Source: Paenibacillus sp. FSL H8-0079 (GTDB taxonomy: Bacteria; Bacillota; Bacilli; Paenibacillales; Paenibacillaceae). From it: DNA of 64,000 bases. Below are positions 49,558 to 58,519 of this stretch, piece by piece. The notes under the pieces were generated by a model. That model was not told where the DNA came from. It worked only from the letters and a program-made list of their open reading frames with translations, and ran no database searches. Location: contig NZ_CP150300.1 of NCBI RefSeq assembly GCF_037991315.1, positions 3,472,001 to 3,536,000 on the forward strand, written 5' to 3'. How positions within the stretch are numbered: position 1 is the stretch's first letter; each line of letters opens with the position of its first letter. The position numbers were made by a program, and so were the translations under genes.

Positions 49558-51438
49558 CTAAGGTACAAGCGTAATGACTGGATTCGGATGGCTGGTTTGG
49601 ATATCCTCTGTTGGCAAAACTGACTTATAGATCTCGGTATTAGTAACAACGACGGGAGTTGTCAGATCAAATCCAGCTTTCTGTATTTCAACTATGTCGA
49701 ACTCCATCAGCAACTGACCCGTTGAGATCTCATCACCTTCCTTAATGTGAAGAATGAAATGCTCTCCTTTTAATTTGACCGTGTTCAGGCCAACGTGTAT
49801 AAGCAACTCGGCACCATTATGTGACAACAGTCCAATCGCGTGCTTAGACGGGAATGTGGTGACGATTTTACCATTAAAAGGAGCGAAAACCTTACCTTCA
49901 GTCGGTACGATTGCAATGCCTTTACCCATAGCCTCTATTGAGAACGCAGCATCATTCACGTCTTTTAGAGCTTTAATTGTTCCGTTAATTGGGGTACTAA
50001 TCATTTCTTGGGTTACACTTGAACTGGTGGAGTCCTGAATCTCCTCGGTTGTATTTCTCTTGTGGGACGCATTTGTGGCGGTATTTTCTCCAATTCCAAA
50101 AATCAGTACAAGCACCGTTGCCACGATCAAGGACACGAATGCGCCAAAAATAGCGTACCCGATTGGAGTAAAAGCACCGAAGGAAAAAACACTCTGGAGA
50201 ACAAAGGAGGTCGCATTGACTTTAAATACAGCAAGGAGGACCCCACCGGTGGCACCCGCCAAAATCATTAGCGGAATTAACCTTTTATAACGGAGAACGA
50301 TACCATATAGAATCGGTTCTGTAACTCCTGCGAGTAATGCAGTCATAGTTGAGGAACCTGCCGCTGCTTTCAGCGAGGAATCCTTAGTTTTCAGGAAAAC
50401 ACCTAATGCGATACCCGTTTGTGCGAATGTCGCTGCCAACCACATGCCGATGATAGGATCTGCTCCAAGCTCGCTCAGGTTCAACAAAATAATGGGTACC
50501 AACCCCCAGTGTACGCCCAGAACGACGAGAAACGGAACAAGTCCTCCAATAACTAGACCGGCAACAATACCACTGTTTTCCACCAGAAACGCTATACCAC
50601 TGGCGATGCCCTGGCTTACGTAAACACCAAATGGACCAAATGCAATAACTGTTAATGGTACAACAATAATAAGTGACAACATGGGAACGAGGAATAACTG
50701 AACACTTTTCGGAATAATTCTTTTCAGATGTCTTTCCAATACCGTAAAGATTGAAACTGCAATAAAGACGGGGAACACGGTAGATGCATAGTCAGCAACG
50801 ATGACTGGTATGCCGAGGAATGTTGTTCGTTCCACACCGGAAGTTAGGATACCTGTAAAATTAGGTTCCATTAATGCAGCACCGATGACCCCGCCTAGGT
50901 ATGGATTAGAGCCAAGTTTGGTAGCTAACGTAATCCCTAGTAGAATGGGGAGGAAATAAAACACCGCATTACTTGCAGCAGCAAGGATCAGGTACGTGTG
51001 TGACTCCGCAGTAATCCAACTAAGTGTGATCAAGATACTCAATAATGCTTTAATCATACCTGAGCCGGCCAAAGCTGGAAGAAGGGGAGAAAAGCTGCCT
51101 GAAATGATTTCGAAGATTCGCGAAGTAATGCTTCTCTTTTTCGTATTAGACTGCTTTTCTTGGGGAGAATTCACATTAAGTTGCTCCATAATAGCGCTGT
51201 AAACTTCGGGGACCTGATTTCCAATTACAACTTGATATTGCCCACCACTCTCTACAACTGTTAAAACTTCTTTCACTTGCTCCAATGAAGGCTTATCCGC
51301 TTTGCTTGTATCGTTTAGAACGAATCTCAAACGTGTCGCACAGTGTACCAGACTTTCAATATTAGACTCACCACCGACCAAGCGAACAATATTCGATGCT
51401 ACTTTGTCATATTTCTTACTGCTGCTCTCATTTGCCAT
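49558..51438 (-). CDS. Beta-glucoside PTS permease EIIBCA
   Basis: 626 residues. EIIB with phosphocysteine in VHCATRLRFVL, EIIC with about ten helices (from residue 105 to 465) and EIIA with active His548 in ELLIHVGLNTVKLKGEHF. Paralogue of the permease at 30941-32866. There is no LicT gene or RAT leader here: the operon instead begins with an EthD gene and a MerR-type promoter. Confidence 0.95.
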   Translation of the reverse strand: MANESSSKKYDKVASNIVRLVGGESNIESLVHCATRLRFVLNDTSKADKPSLEQVKEVLTVVESGGQYQVVIGNQVPEVYSAIMEQLNVNSPQEKQSNTKKRSITSRIFEIISGSFSPLLPALAGSGMIKALLSILITLSWITAESHTYLILAAASNAVFYFLPILLGITLATKLGSNPYLGGVIGAALMEPNFTGILTSGVERTTFLGIPVIVADYASTVFPVFIAVSIFTVLERHLKRIIPKSVQLFLVPMLSLIIVVPLTVIAFGPFGVYVSQGIASGIAFLVENSGIVAGLVIGGLVPFLVVLGVHWGLVPIILLNLSELGADPIIGMWLAATFAQTGIALGVFLKTKDSSLKAAAGSSTMTALLAGVTEPILYGIVLRYKRLIPLMILAGATGGVLLAVFKVNATSFVLQSVFSFGAFTPIGYAIFGAFVSLIVATVLVLIFGIGENTATNASHKRNTTEEIQDSTSSSVTQEMISTPINGTIKALKDVNDAAFSIEAMGKGIAIVPTEGKVFAPFNGKIVTTFPSKHAIGLLSHNGAELLIHVGLNTVKLKGEHFILHIKEGDEISTGQLLMEFDIVEIQKAGFDLTTPVVVTNTEIYKSVLPTEDIQTSHPNPVITLVP

Positions 51439-51465
51439 AAGGTTCCGCTCCTCTGAAATCTATTC

Positions 51466-51813
51466 TTACGATTGAGTAAACACCGTTCTGATCGTTACAG
51501 GCATCGTTATCATCGTCGATACATCCAACATTCTCAAAGTATCGTCATCCAGAATTTTTCCTGTCTCGGAAGTCCAGGCTACTGCCGCTGCTTCGGCGCT
51601 TTCAAATGTGTAGGTGGAAATGGCATCATAACCCTGAAGTTTATCCGCATAATCTCCATCACCTGATCCAGCTTCTCTTACAGGATGCTGTCGATATTCA
51701 ACTAGCCCCGGCAGTTGTCGAGCAATCGGACCATGTACATGCTCATAGTGATGATAAAATTCCTCCAGTGTGAGTTCAGCGTGTCGCTTAAATATGAAAA
51801 CAATGGAATGCAT
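51466..51813 (-). CDS. EthD-domain protein
   Basis: 115 residues, a ferredoxin-like dimeric alpha/beta barrel of the EthD family (FKRHAELTLEEFYHHYEHVHGPIARQLPG, where the conserved HxxHxP-like segment is visible). First gene of the second glucoside operon, 27 bases before the PTS gene; GGGGGG precedes the ATG. EthD was first linked to ether breakdown, and relatives act on aromatic or polyketide substrates; here it might handle the released aglycone, which is my inference. Confidence 0.85.
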   Translation of the reverse strand: MHSIVFIFKRHAELTLEEFYHHYEHVHGPIARQLPGLVEYRQHPVREAGSGDGDYADKLQGYDAISTYTFESAEAAAVAWTSETGKILDDDTLRMLDVSTMITMPVTIRTVFTQS

Positions 51814-51866
51814 ATGAATCCCCCCCTTTATTGATTGTGAACTACAATTCAGTTGTTCATGATGGT

Positions 51867-51897
51867 ATAATAAAGTCTATTGTTACAATACAGTCAA
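51867..51897 (-). promoter_or_regulatory. MerR-type promoter of the second glucoside operon
   Basis: On the minus strand TTGACT (51892-51897) and TATTAT (51867-51872) are 19 bases apart, with the 6-1-6 palindrome TATTGT-A-ACAATA (51878-51890) inside the spacer. This is the layout of MerR activation sites; the divergent MerR gene at 51956 is the obvious regulator. Confidence 0.72.
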
Positions 51898-51912
51898 GAG
51901 TAATTTGTCGAA

Positions 51913-51926
51913 TGTAAGCGCTATGT
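51913..51926. promoter_or_regulatory. CcpA (cre) site
   Basis: TGTAAGCGCTATGT fits the cre consensus at its TGTAA-CG-T positions, just upstream of the operon promoter, and suggests glucose control in addition to MerR. Confidence 0.5.
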
Positions 51927-51955
51927 GATATGAAACATTACACGGGAGTGACCCT

Positions 51956-52795
51956 ATGAATACATACTTATCCATTGGAGAAATGGCTAAATTAAACAAC
52001 GTCACCATTCAGACACTTCGTCATTACGATAAGTTAGATATATTCAAGCCTGAATATGTAAATAAAGATAACAACTATCGTTACTATAGTGTAAGACAAA
52101 TTTTTTATCTGGATATCATCAAGTATTTGAAGTTTATTGGTACGCCGCTTGACCAAATTAAGCAGGTCATCGAATTGGCACCTGAAGAGATTTATCTGTT
52201 TTTGGACAAACAGGGGAGTATTGTGGAGGAAAAGATCATGCAACTCCAGGATTCTCATCGCATTTTGAATCAACGTAAAGGTCAATTAAAAGAACAACTT
52301 TTACTGGGGAGACAGACAAAGGGAGTTCCTTACCAGCGGAGGATAGCAGAGCGAAAGGTATTGAAATTGCAATTAACCAACCAGGTCACCCCTCTCGATA
52401 ACCCGGATATGTTATTCCGTAATCTCGCCAATATCCTGGAAGTCGAAGGGATGATTATTGATAATTTGTATGGCTGCATCTATCCGCTTCAAGATTATAA
52501 ACAAACTGCAGATATCCAATATAGCGCTTTGTACACTAATGTACACAAAGAGGCCATTTCTTCCATGCACACTGATGTTGCCTTGACATCCATCCCAGAA
52601 GGGAGATATCTATGCATTACCTTCAAGTGGTCTATTGAGGCATACTATGGTTACTTCTCCAAACTAAAGGAGGCTTATATGGAAATGGGATTACCGATGC
52701 TAAACGATGTGTACGAGGTGTCACTTCCAAATAATTATGCTGTTGCCAAAGACGAGGACTTTATTTCCGAATTGCAAATCCGAATAGATCAATAA
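51956..52795 (+). CDS. MerR-family regulator of the glucoside operon
   Basis: 279 residues. MerR winged helix at 4-75 (LSIGEMAKLNNVTIQTLRHYDKLDIFKPEYV, then YRYYSVRQIFYLDIIKYLKFIG), a dimerisation coiled coil (about 80-118) and a C-terminal BmrR-type ligand domain (120-279, IPEGRYLCITFKWS). Divergent from the EthD-PTS-GH1 operon, whose promoter has the 19-base spacer MerR proteins act on. The ligand may be a glucoside or its aglycone. Confidence 0.9.
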   Translation: MNTYLSIGEMAKLNNVTIQTLRHYDKLDIFKPEYVNKDNNYRYYSVRQIFYLDIIKYLKFIGTPLDQIKQVIELAPEEIYLFLDKQGSIVEEKIMQLQDSHRILNQRKGQLKEQLLLGRQTKGVPYQRRIAERKVLKLQLTNQVTPLDNPDMLFRNLANILEVEGMIIDNLYGCIYPLQDYKQTADIQYSALYTNVHKEAISSMHTDVALTSIPEGRYLCITFKWSIEAYYGYFSKLKEAYMEMGLPMLNDVYEVSLPNNYAVAKDEDFISELQIRIDQ

Positions 52796-52843
52796 GAGCA
52801 TAAAGAAAGGAGCTGATGAAATCCAGTTCCTTTCTTTATGCTC
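52796..52843. terminator. Bidirectional terminator
   Basis: GAGCATAAAGAAAGGA pairs with TCCTTTCTTTATGCTC, a 16-bp stem between the convergent MerR and arginase-family genes. Confidence 0.9.
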
Positions 52844-52849
52844 AATTAA

Positions 52850-53725
52850 CTAGTCGTTCAGCAATGGTAACTTATTCAACATAGAAGAAAGCGCAATTGA
52901 ATCCCAAGGCAAATGCTCTGTAATTCCAAGTCCAACAACATCAAATTCAGAAGAAACCTCTTGGATCAGACGTGTTACGGATTCTATGGAAGCACCTTTC
53001 GGCATTGTGTCCATGTGTTTCTCATATTCTCCAGGCTGAGCAAAGTAAGTAGAGCGAAGTTGGTGAATATCCAGAACGTCCAGGTCAAAATGAATGGCTA
53101 CTCGGGAAACACCCATTTTCTTCAGTAATGACAGTACCGAATGGCTAGAGGTACCGAATTCCGCAGCAGGGACATTCGGAAAACCGAATTTTTGATAAAC
53201 AGATCGATCTTTTTCACTCTCATCGTTGATACCCGCAAAAACAATGCGATTGGGATTTACCTTACTCGGAACCAACGCAGCAAAATCCAGATCCCCCTCA
53301 CCCAGCAATGTTGCCAACACCATCGCATGATAATGCGGAAATACATCCGGTGTTGTAATGTCAGGGTGTGCATCGATCCACAAAATGGCAAAGTCATTCT
53401 CGTATTTTTCGGCCAGATATGCAAAAGGAGCAAGTTCGACACTGCAATCTCCACCAAGTACTACAAGACGATCCGGTTGACGCTCATGGATAATTTCAGA
53501 GGCATGTTTTGTCTGGGCGAGCAGCTGTTGCTTGGCGATAATGCCATCTTCTTTCACTTGGTCAAGCGATTCCGTAACCATAATGGGAACTTCAACTGTC
53601 TCTTGTTGGGTCACTGGAGCGAGCCATGCAAGTAATTGTGCGCCGAAGTGATAAGCAGGATTGTTACCTCCTTGCCACTGCGGCATAATCAGACGTAGCG
53701 TTCGTTTATCGTTCTTTTCACTCAT
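52850..53725 (-). CDS. Arginase/agmatinase-family protein
   Basis: 291 residues, ureohydrolase fold. Metal motifs: GGDCSVE (residues 92-98, C94 replacing the usual His), WIDAHPD (D118, H120, D122) and FDLDVLD (D214, D216, D219). Arginase-family enzymes use two Mn ions to hydrolyse guanidino groups. The His-to-Cys change at the first ligand is shared with some uncharacterised members and could mean a changed metal site. No Arg, agmatine or His pathway genes are adjacent. GGAAGG precedes the ATG. Confidence 0.85.
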   Translation of the reverse strand: MSEKNDKRTLRLIMPQWQGGNNPAYHFGAQLLAWLAPVTQQETVEVPIMVTESLDQVKEDGIIAKQQLLAQTKHASEIIHERQPDRLVVLGGDCSVELAPFAYLAEKYENDFAILWIDAHPDITTPDVFPHYHAMVLATLLGEGDLDFAALVPSKVNPNRIVFAGINDESEKDRSVYQKFGFPNVPAAEFGTSSHSVLSLLKKMGVSRVAIHFDLDVLDIHQLRSTYFAQPGEYEKHMDTMPKGASIESVTRLIQEVSSEFDVVGLGITEHLPWDSIALSSMLNKLPLLND

Positions 53726-53799
53726 TTATATCATTCCTTCCAATCAAGAATATACTAAGCATAAACTCTATACAAAGAAGAGAGTCAAGACTAGTATTT

Positions 53800-53904
53800 T
53801 ACCCTCTTGGAGGTAAGTACTCAGGAGTAGCTTCTTGTGAACAGATGGTATTGTGCTACAAAGGGTCATCTGGTGAGAGCGTAACGATTCTTTTCTCTTA
53901 CGCG
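53800..53904 (+). pseudogene. C-terminal remnant of a paralogue of the following secreted protein
   Basis: In one frame this stretch reads YPLGGKYSGVAS and then CEQMVLCYKGSSGESVTILFS, matching the end of the 54107-56332 protein (NPRGGKYSGVA, then SEQSVLYRTGSFGESVTILFS) with an in-frame loss of 18 codons between the two blocks. No start, no upstream body: a fragment of a lost tandem copy. The rest of the 380-base gap (53726-53799 and 53905-54106) holds no other recognisable feature. Confidence 0.8.
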
Positions 53905-54106
53905 TGTTACGTACGTAGGCAACGGTCTCTTTTTTAAGAAAATTGTATAAACATTAATCTATTAATAAGTGAAAACCATTTAATAGCTGCAATACATCCA
54001 TAATTCACAATCAAATTAGAAACTTTTTCCTAAATCTAGCGTCTAATATTATGACTTTTTGAGGGGATACAAATTACTAGAGAGCAGAAGGAGCCAAAGA
54101 CAAAGC

Positions 54107-56332
54107 ATGAATATGAAGAAGAAATTGTCCATTTTTACCGCTTTAGCCGTTTTCCAAGCATTTGCAGTCGGTTCCGTGAGTGCGCAGTCAGCGCCGCAAA
54201 GTGACGCAGCGTCCGTAAACACAGCCAACGTAGAATCGGTTGAGGTGATAAAGGAAGTGCAACCGATTGCAGAGCGTGAAGTGAAGACGGAGAGCACTAA
54301 CGCACCTATCGATACTCCGACCTCTGATGAAACGAAACCTGAGTTAGAGAAACCCGCGGATTCTACAACCCAGGAAGGAAGTACGGAGGAGGTTGAAACG
54401 CCAGCTACGCCTGCTCAAGTAGAGCAACCATCCGTTGATGGGAAGTCTCCAGTAGGTTCAGGCGGAAATCTCACGCTTTACATGAATAGCAACAAAATGG
54501 AACAGGATGGAAAAACGTATCTTGCTGGCCAACCAATGGCTGTAAGAAACGGTGTATCCTATGTTGCAATCCGTGCGCTGGTTGACCGCGTGGGATACGG
54601 GGTTAAATACGATAACCAAACCAAGGAAACTATCATTATTAGTGGTGACGATGAACTCCGATTCAAGACCAACAGTAAGGACTATACTGTAAATGGAGAG
54701 ATCAGAACGATGAAAGGCCCTGCTTATCAGCAAAAGAATACGTTCATGGTGCCTTTAACTTCCATTACTCAAGCTCTGAACATCACCTATAAAGTCAATC
54801 AGCCAGCTAAGACGGTTGTGCTGAATCTAAATACGAAACCTGTTGCAAGCTTTACCATTTCCCAAAAAGAAATCTTTGCGGGCGATAAAGTGGACTATGT
54901 GACTTCTTCCAGTTCTCCAAATGCGCTGGATATCGTTGACGAGCGCTGGACAGGTCGTCAGGAATCATTTGATCAAGCAGGTACATATACAATTTCATAT
55001 GAGGTTCAGGATTCCAATGGTCAATGGAGCGATCCCTATTCCATTACGATTGAAGTTTTGACTCCTAATCTTCCTCCTGTAGCCATGTTCGCCACGGATA
55101 AAGAAGAATACAAAATGGGCGAAAAAATAACATACACAGACCAAAGCACAGATGATGAAGATAATATTGTTAAAGCCGTTTGGGAGAACAATTCACTTGC
55201 TTTCTTTGAACCGGGTCCAAAAACGGTGACACTTACGGTTACTGACAATCACGGCGCTACGAACACATACTCCAAAGTCATCACCATAACGAATGAGACC
55301 TTATATTCATTCACCGATTTCAATTTACTCTTCACGCCGGTAGGACAGAAATTTACCTTTAACGGCGGCGAAGTGACTACAATGGAAAAAGTGCCTTATA
55401 CGTACCTGGATGAGCCAAGTTTGCTGATCCGCAGCAACAGTCCGGAAACCGTGAATACGGAAGGTATCGTATATAAAGAATCATCTTTGGGGCAGACCCG
55501 TTTCATGATTCACCATGTAAATAATACAGGCAAAAGAGTAAAAATGTATGTGATTGCAACCAATAACAATCCTAATCCGGCCGTATTCGAACAACAAAAT
55601 ATGGGCTTTGCAGGACCTACACCGTATGCTACCGTGGCTGGGAAATTGTCTATTGATAAATGGTTCAAGTCGATCCAGACCGGAGCTGATCAAAAGAAAG
55701 AATACCTTCAACCTGGAGAAAGCAAACTGATCTTGACCGAACTTAATAAAACGCCGATGAAAGAAGGACAAGTGATCTCCCTCTATTCGGACGCTTATAG
55801 TGATTATTCCCTGGACTATAACGTTATCCTGGTCGAGGAAAATAAAGATCCGTTTGAGGCTCTACCATTACTACCTGTGCTTGATCGTGACGGAGTGCAC
55901 AACCGAGGAACGTACCCGAATGCGACTCGCGTCATAACGTACGATCAGCAAGTGGGAACCAAACCAGCGCGTCTGCCACTTGGCGATAATTCAAGCGATC
56001 CCAATCTGGTTGGAACAGATCCTATGGCTTACACAGACGCATCCAATGCGGGCAATTTCGGTGTATTGTACAAAATCACGCTGACCAATGTCGCTCCGCG
56101 TACGCTAATCTCATTTAACCCTCGTGGAGGGAAGTACTCCGGAGTAGCTCTGGTGAACAATCAGTTGGTAGCGATTGCCGAAGGCAACGTTGCAGTTACC
56201 AATTCAAGTGAACAAAGCGTTCTTTACCGCACAGGATCATTTGGAGAGAGTGTAACGATTCTTTTCTCTGCCGCCCCAGGAAGTAACCTGCCGGTCAATC
56301 TGCTCTTTACACCACTCCCATCGGAGAAGTAA
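54107..56332 (+). CDS. Secreted protein: copper-amine-oxidase N-domain plus two PKD-like domains
   Basis: 741 residues from the ATG at 54107, 13 bases after AAGGAG. Signal peptide to about residue 27 (FAVGSVSAQSA), a Pro/Thr/Glu-rich spacer (to about 120), a Cu_amine_oxidN1-type domain (about 125-245, VAIRALVDRVGYGVKYDNQTKETIII and FMVPLTSITQALN), two PKD-like domains (about 260-335 and 338-415, starting PVASFTIS and PVAMFATD) and a C-terminal domain of about 320 residues that I do not recognise. No catalytic amine-oxidase domain. Probably a cell-envelope binding protein. Confidence 0.85.
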   Translation: MNMKKKLSIFTALAVFQAFAVGSVSAQSAPQSDAASVNTANVESVEVIKEVQPIAEREVKTESTNAPIDTPTSDETKPELEKPADSTTQEGSTEEVETPATPAQVEQPSVDGKSPVGSGGNLTLYMNSNKMEQDGKTYLAGQPMAVRNGVSYVAIRALVDRVGYGVKYDNQTKETIIISGDDELRFKTNSKDYTVNGEIRTMKGPAYQQKNTFMVPLTSITQALNITYKVNQPAKTVVLNLNTKPVASFTISQKEIFAGDKVDYVTSSSSPNALDIVDERWTGRQESFDQAGTYTISYEVQDSNGQWSDPYSITIEVLTPNLPPVAMFATDKEEYKMGEKITYTDQSTDDEDNIVKAVWENNSLAFFEPGPKTVTLTVTDNHGATNTYSKVITITNETLYSFTDFNLLFTPVGQKFTFNGGEVTTMEKVPYTYLDEPSLLIRSNSPETVNTEGIVYKESSLGQTRFMIHHVNNTGKRVKMYVIATNNNPNPAVFEQQNMGFAGPTPYATVAGKLSIDKWFKSIQTGADQKKEYLQPGESKLILTELNKTPMKEGQVISLYSDAYSDYSLDYNVILVEENKDPFEALPLLPVLDRDGVHNRGTYPNATRVITYDQQVGTKPARLPLGDNSSDPNLVGTDPMAYTDASNAGNFGVLYKITLTNVAPRTLISFNPRGGKYSGVALVNNQLVAIAEGNVAVTNSSEQSVLYRTGSFGESVTILFSAAPGSNLPVNLLFTPLPSEK

Positions 56333-56360
56333 AGGTATATAAGGTTTTATATCTAAATCA

Positions 56361-56398
56361 AAGGCAACCGAACAGGAATGATTCGGTTGCCTTTTTTT
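56361..56398 (+). terminator. Terminator after the secreted protein
   Basis: AGGCAACCGAA pairs with TTCGGTTGCCT, followed by seven T residues. Confidence 0.92.
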
Positions 56399-56442
56399 GC
56401 GTTGGAAGAAATCAGACTGTAGTTGGGAATGAATCATTTCGT

Positions 56443-56991
56443 TTAGGAGAGGTTATTTTCCAACAACATTCCCACTTGTTTCCCCATAACTTGAGGTGAA
56501 TGGGGCATGTCATTAATGAACCACCATTCTACAATTCCTACATAAGCTGGTGAGATAAATTGAATAAGAAGCTCTTCATCTATTCCTTGTCTTTTTCCCT
56601 CGGACATATCCCAACCATTCTTAATATCGTCTGTGACAAAATCGAGGAACCGGCTACGGAAAAAAGGAGCTCCTTTACTAGCTAACATCGCTGAAAAGAA
56701 TGAATAATGTTGTTCAAAATATAAAAACCATGTTGCATCGCCCTCTAATGAATCCACTTCAGTTTCCAATTCACACAATCTCTTTAATTCCTCAATATGC
56801 TCTTCAATAAGCTTATCCAGTAAATCATACTTATCCAAGTAATGCAGATAGATCGTTCTACGATTAACATTTGCTTGATCAGCAATATCCTGAATTGTAA
56901 TGTCATCAAAACTTTTCTCAGACATGAGTTCTATCACTGCTTTTTTGATAGCTTCTTGAGATTTCAAACTTCTTCTGTCCACTTTAAGCAT
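56443..56991 (-). CDS. TetR-family regulator
   Basis: About 182 residues, starting at the ATG at 56991, which is better spaced from AGGTGG than the ATG at 56997. Helix-turn-helix: FDDITIQDIADQANVNRRTIYLHYLDKYDLLDKL. C-terminal TetR_C_8-type domain (DATWFLYFEQHYSFFSAMLASKGAPFF). Divergent from an MFS exporter; inverted repeats lie between. Confidence 0.9.
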   Translation of the reverse strand: MLKVDRRSLKSQEAIKKAVIELMSEKSFDDITIQDIADQANVNRRTIYLHYLDKYDLLDKLIEEHIEELKRLCELETEVDSLEGDATWFLYFEQHYSFFSAMLASKGAPFFRSRFLDFVTDDIKNGWDMSEGKRQGIDEELLIQFISPAYVGIVEWWFINDMPHSPQVMGKQVGMLLENNLS

Positions 56992-57040
56992 GTACATCCA
57001 CCTAACTTTCTTGAAAATAATTCACAATTTAAGTCATGTT

Positions 57041-57120
57041 GTGTATTAATGCACGAATCCTGATGTTTTGTGGTTGTTGATACATTTTATTTATATATAA
57101 TAATACACGAACGAGTATTA
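57041..57120. promoter_or_regulatory. Inverted repeats between TetR and MFS genes
   Basis: TAATACACGAACGAGTATTA (57101-57120) has 6-bp arms TAATAC/GTATTA, and GTGTATTAATGCAC (57041-57054) is a palindrome with one mismatch. Both share a TATTAAT/GTATTA core and are likely repressor sites. Confidence 0.6.
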
Positions 57121-57257
57121 AACCCTCAATGTGAATTTAAATTAAAATAGGTGATTACGTCAAAAGGAGGAGAGTTTGGTTTCAATCATTTGAATATCAT
57201 CTTGGGCGGAGTACAGCATGAGAAAGAGAATATTGAACAACGGTGGGGGTAACAATC

Positions 57258-58427
57258 ATGTCTAAACGAAATAATTTATTTATATTTATATTAACTTTGG
57301 GTGTCTTCGGAATCTTAAATACTGAAATGGGCGTTATTGGGATATTGCCTCAAATTGCTGAACAGTTCAATGTTAGCGTGTCTCAAGCGGGATTGTTAGT
57401 AAGTCTGTTTGCACTTGCAGTTGCAATATCGGGTCCCATTCTGCCTTTAGTGTTTTCGCGTTTTAATCGCAGAGGGGTAATGCTACTTGTACTCGGTGTG
57501 TTCGTGATCGGTAACATTTTCTCTATATTTGCAACAAACTTTACATTCGCAATAATTGCTCGTGTTATCCCAGCATTTTTACATCCCGTCTATATCTCGA
57601 TCGCTCTGACAGCAGCAGCTAGTTCGGTTAGTGAGAAAGAGATTCCTAAAGCAGTGTCAAAAGTTATCATGGGTGTATCTGCTGGTATTGTGCTAGGTGT
57701 ACCCATCACAACTTTTATTGCCAGTATCGCTTCAATTGATGCTGCTATGACATTTTTTGCTATCGTGAATGCTGTAGCATTCATTGGTGTATTGCTATTT
57801 GTTCCATCCATGCCTGTCAGAGAAAGGCTTTCCTACGGATCTCAACTACGTGTATTGAAGAAAGCAATAACTTGGCAATCTATTGTTGCCGTTATATTTG
57901 TAAATGCAGCAACGGCTGGAGTGTATAGTTACTTTGCTGAATATCTCGCAACCATTACTCATATCTCTGGTAAAGGCCTCAGTCTAATGTTAGTTATATT
58001 TGGTGCAGCTAGTTTGATTGGTAACGTATTAGGAGGAAGATTGCTTTCCAGAAATGCAATTAAGTCCGTAATGATCTATCCATTTGTATTTGGAGTAGTC
58101 TACATCTTCCTGTTCTTCATGGGCCAATTCACTGTCCCTATGTTCATTATTGTTGTTATATGGGGAGTACTGTATGCAATCGCAAGCAATATTAGTCAAT
58201 ATTGGATTACGTCAGCAGCTCCGGAAGCCCCTGAATTCGCGAATGGATTATTTCTAACATCTGGTAATCTGGGCGTAACCATTGGAACAACTGTCGGAGG
58301 GTTGTTTATATCAGGAATGGGGGTTCGGTACATTGTAGTAGGTGGACTGCTATTTTTGATATTGAGCTTGGTATTTATCCTTCTAAGAATTTATATGTAC
58401 AACCCTAAAAAACAACTGTCTCATTGA
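57258..58427 (+). CDS. MFS exporter (AraJ/YdhP-like, DHA1)
   Basis: 389 residues from the ATG at 57258 (GGTGGGGG upstream). 12 helices; ILTLGVFGILNTEMGVIGIL and RVIPAFLHPVYISIALTAAA closely match the exporter at 24846-26024, so they are paralogues. Divergent from a TetR gene on its left, and a truncated LysR paralogue lies on its right, so it carries regulators on both sides. Confidence 0.92.
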   Translation: MSKRNNLFIFILTLGVFGILNTEMGVIGILPQIAEQFNVSVSQAGLLVSLFALAVAISGPILPLVFSRFNRRGVMLLVLGVFVIGNIFSIFATNFTFAIIARVIPAFLHPVYISIALTAAASSVSEKEIPKAVSKVIMGVSAGIVLGVPITTFIASIASIDAAMTFFAIVNAVAFIGVLLFVPSMPVRERLSYGSQLRVLKKAITWQSIVAVIFVNAATAGVYSYFAEYLATITHISGKGLSLMLVIFGAASLIGNVLGGRLLSRNAIKSVMIYPFVFGVVYIFLFFMGQFTVPMFIIVVIWGVLYAIASNISQYWITSAAPEAPEFANGLFLTSGNLGVTIGTTVGGLFISGMGVRYIVVGGLLFLILSLVFILLRIYMYNPKKQLSH

Positions 58428-58452
58428 GAATTTAATCTTTTGTTATCCTGAG

Positions 58453-58485
58453 GACACGTTTAACAACGTGTCCCTGTTTTATTGA
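58453..58485 (+). terminator. Terminator after the MFS gene
   Basis: GGACACGTT, loop TAAC, AACGTGTCC, then CTGTTTTATT: a perfect 9-bp stem. Confidence 0.85.
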
Positions 58486-58519
58486 AGAATAACCATACTC
58501 CAGGTACAGCGCAATCCTT

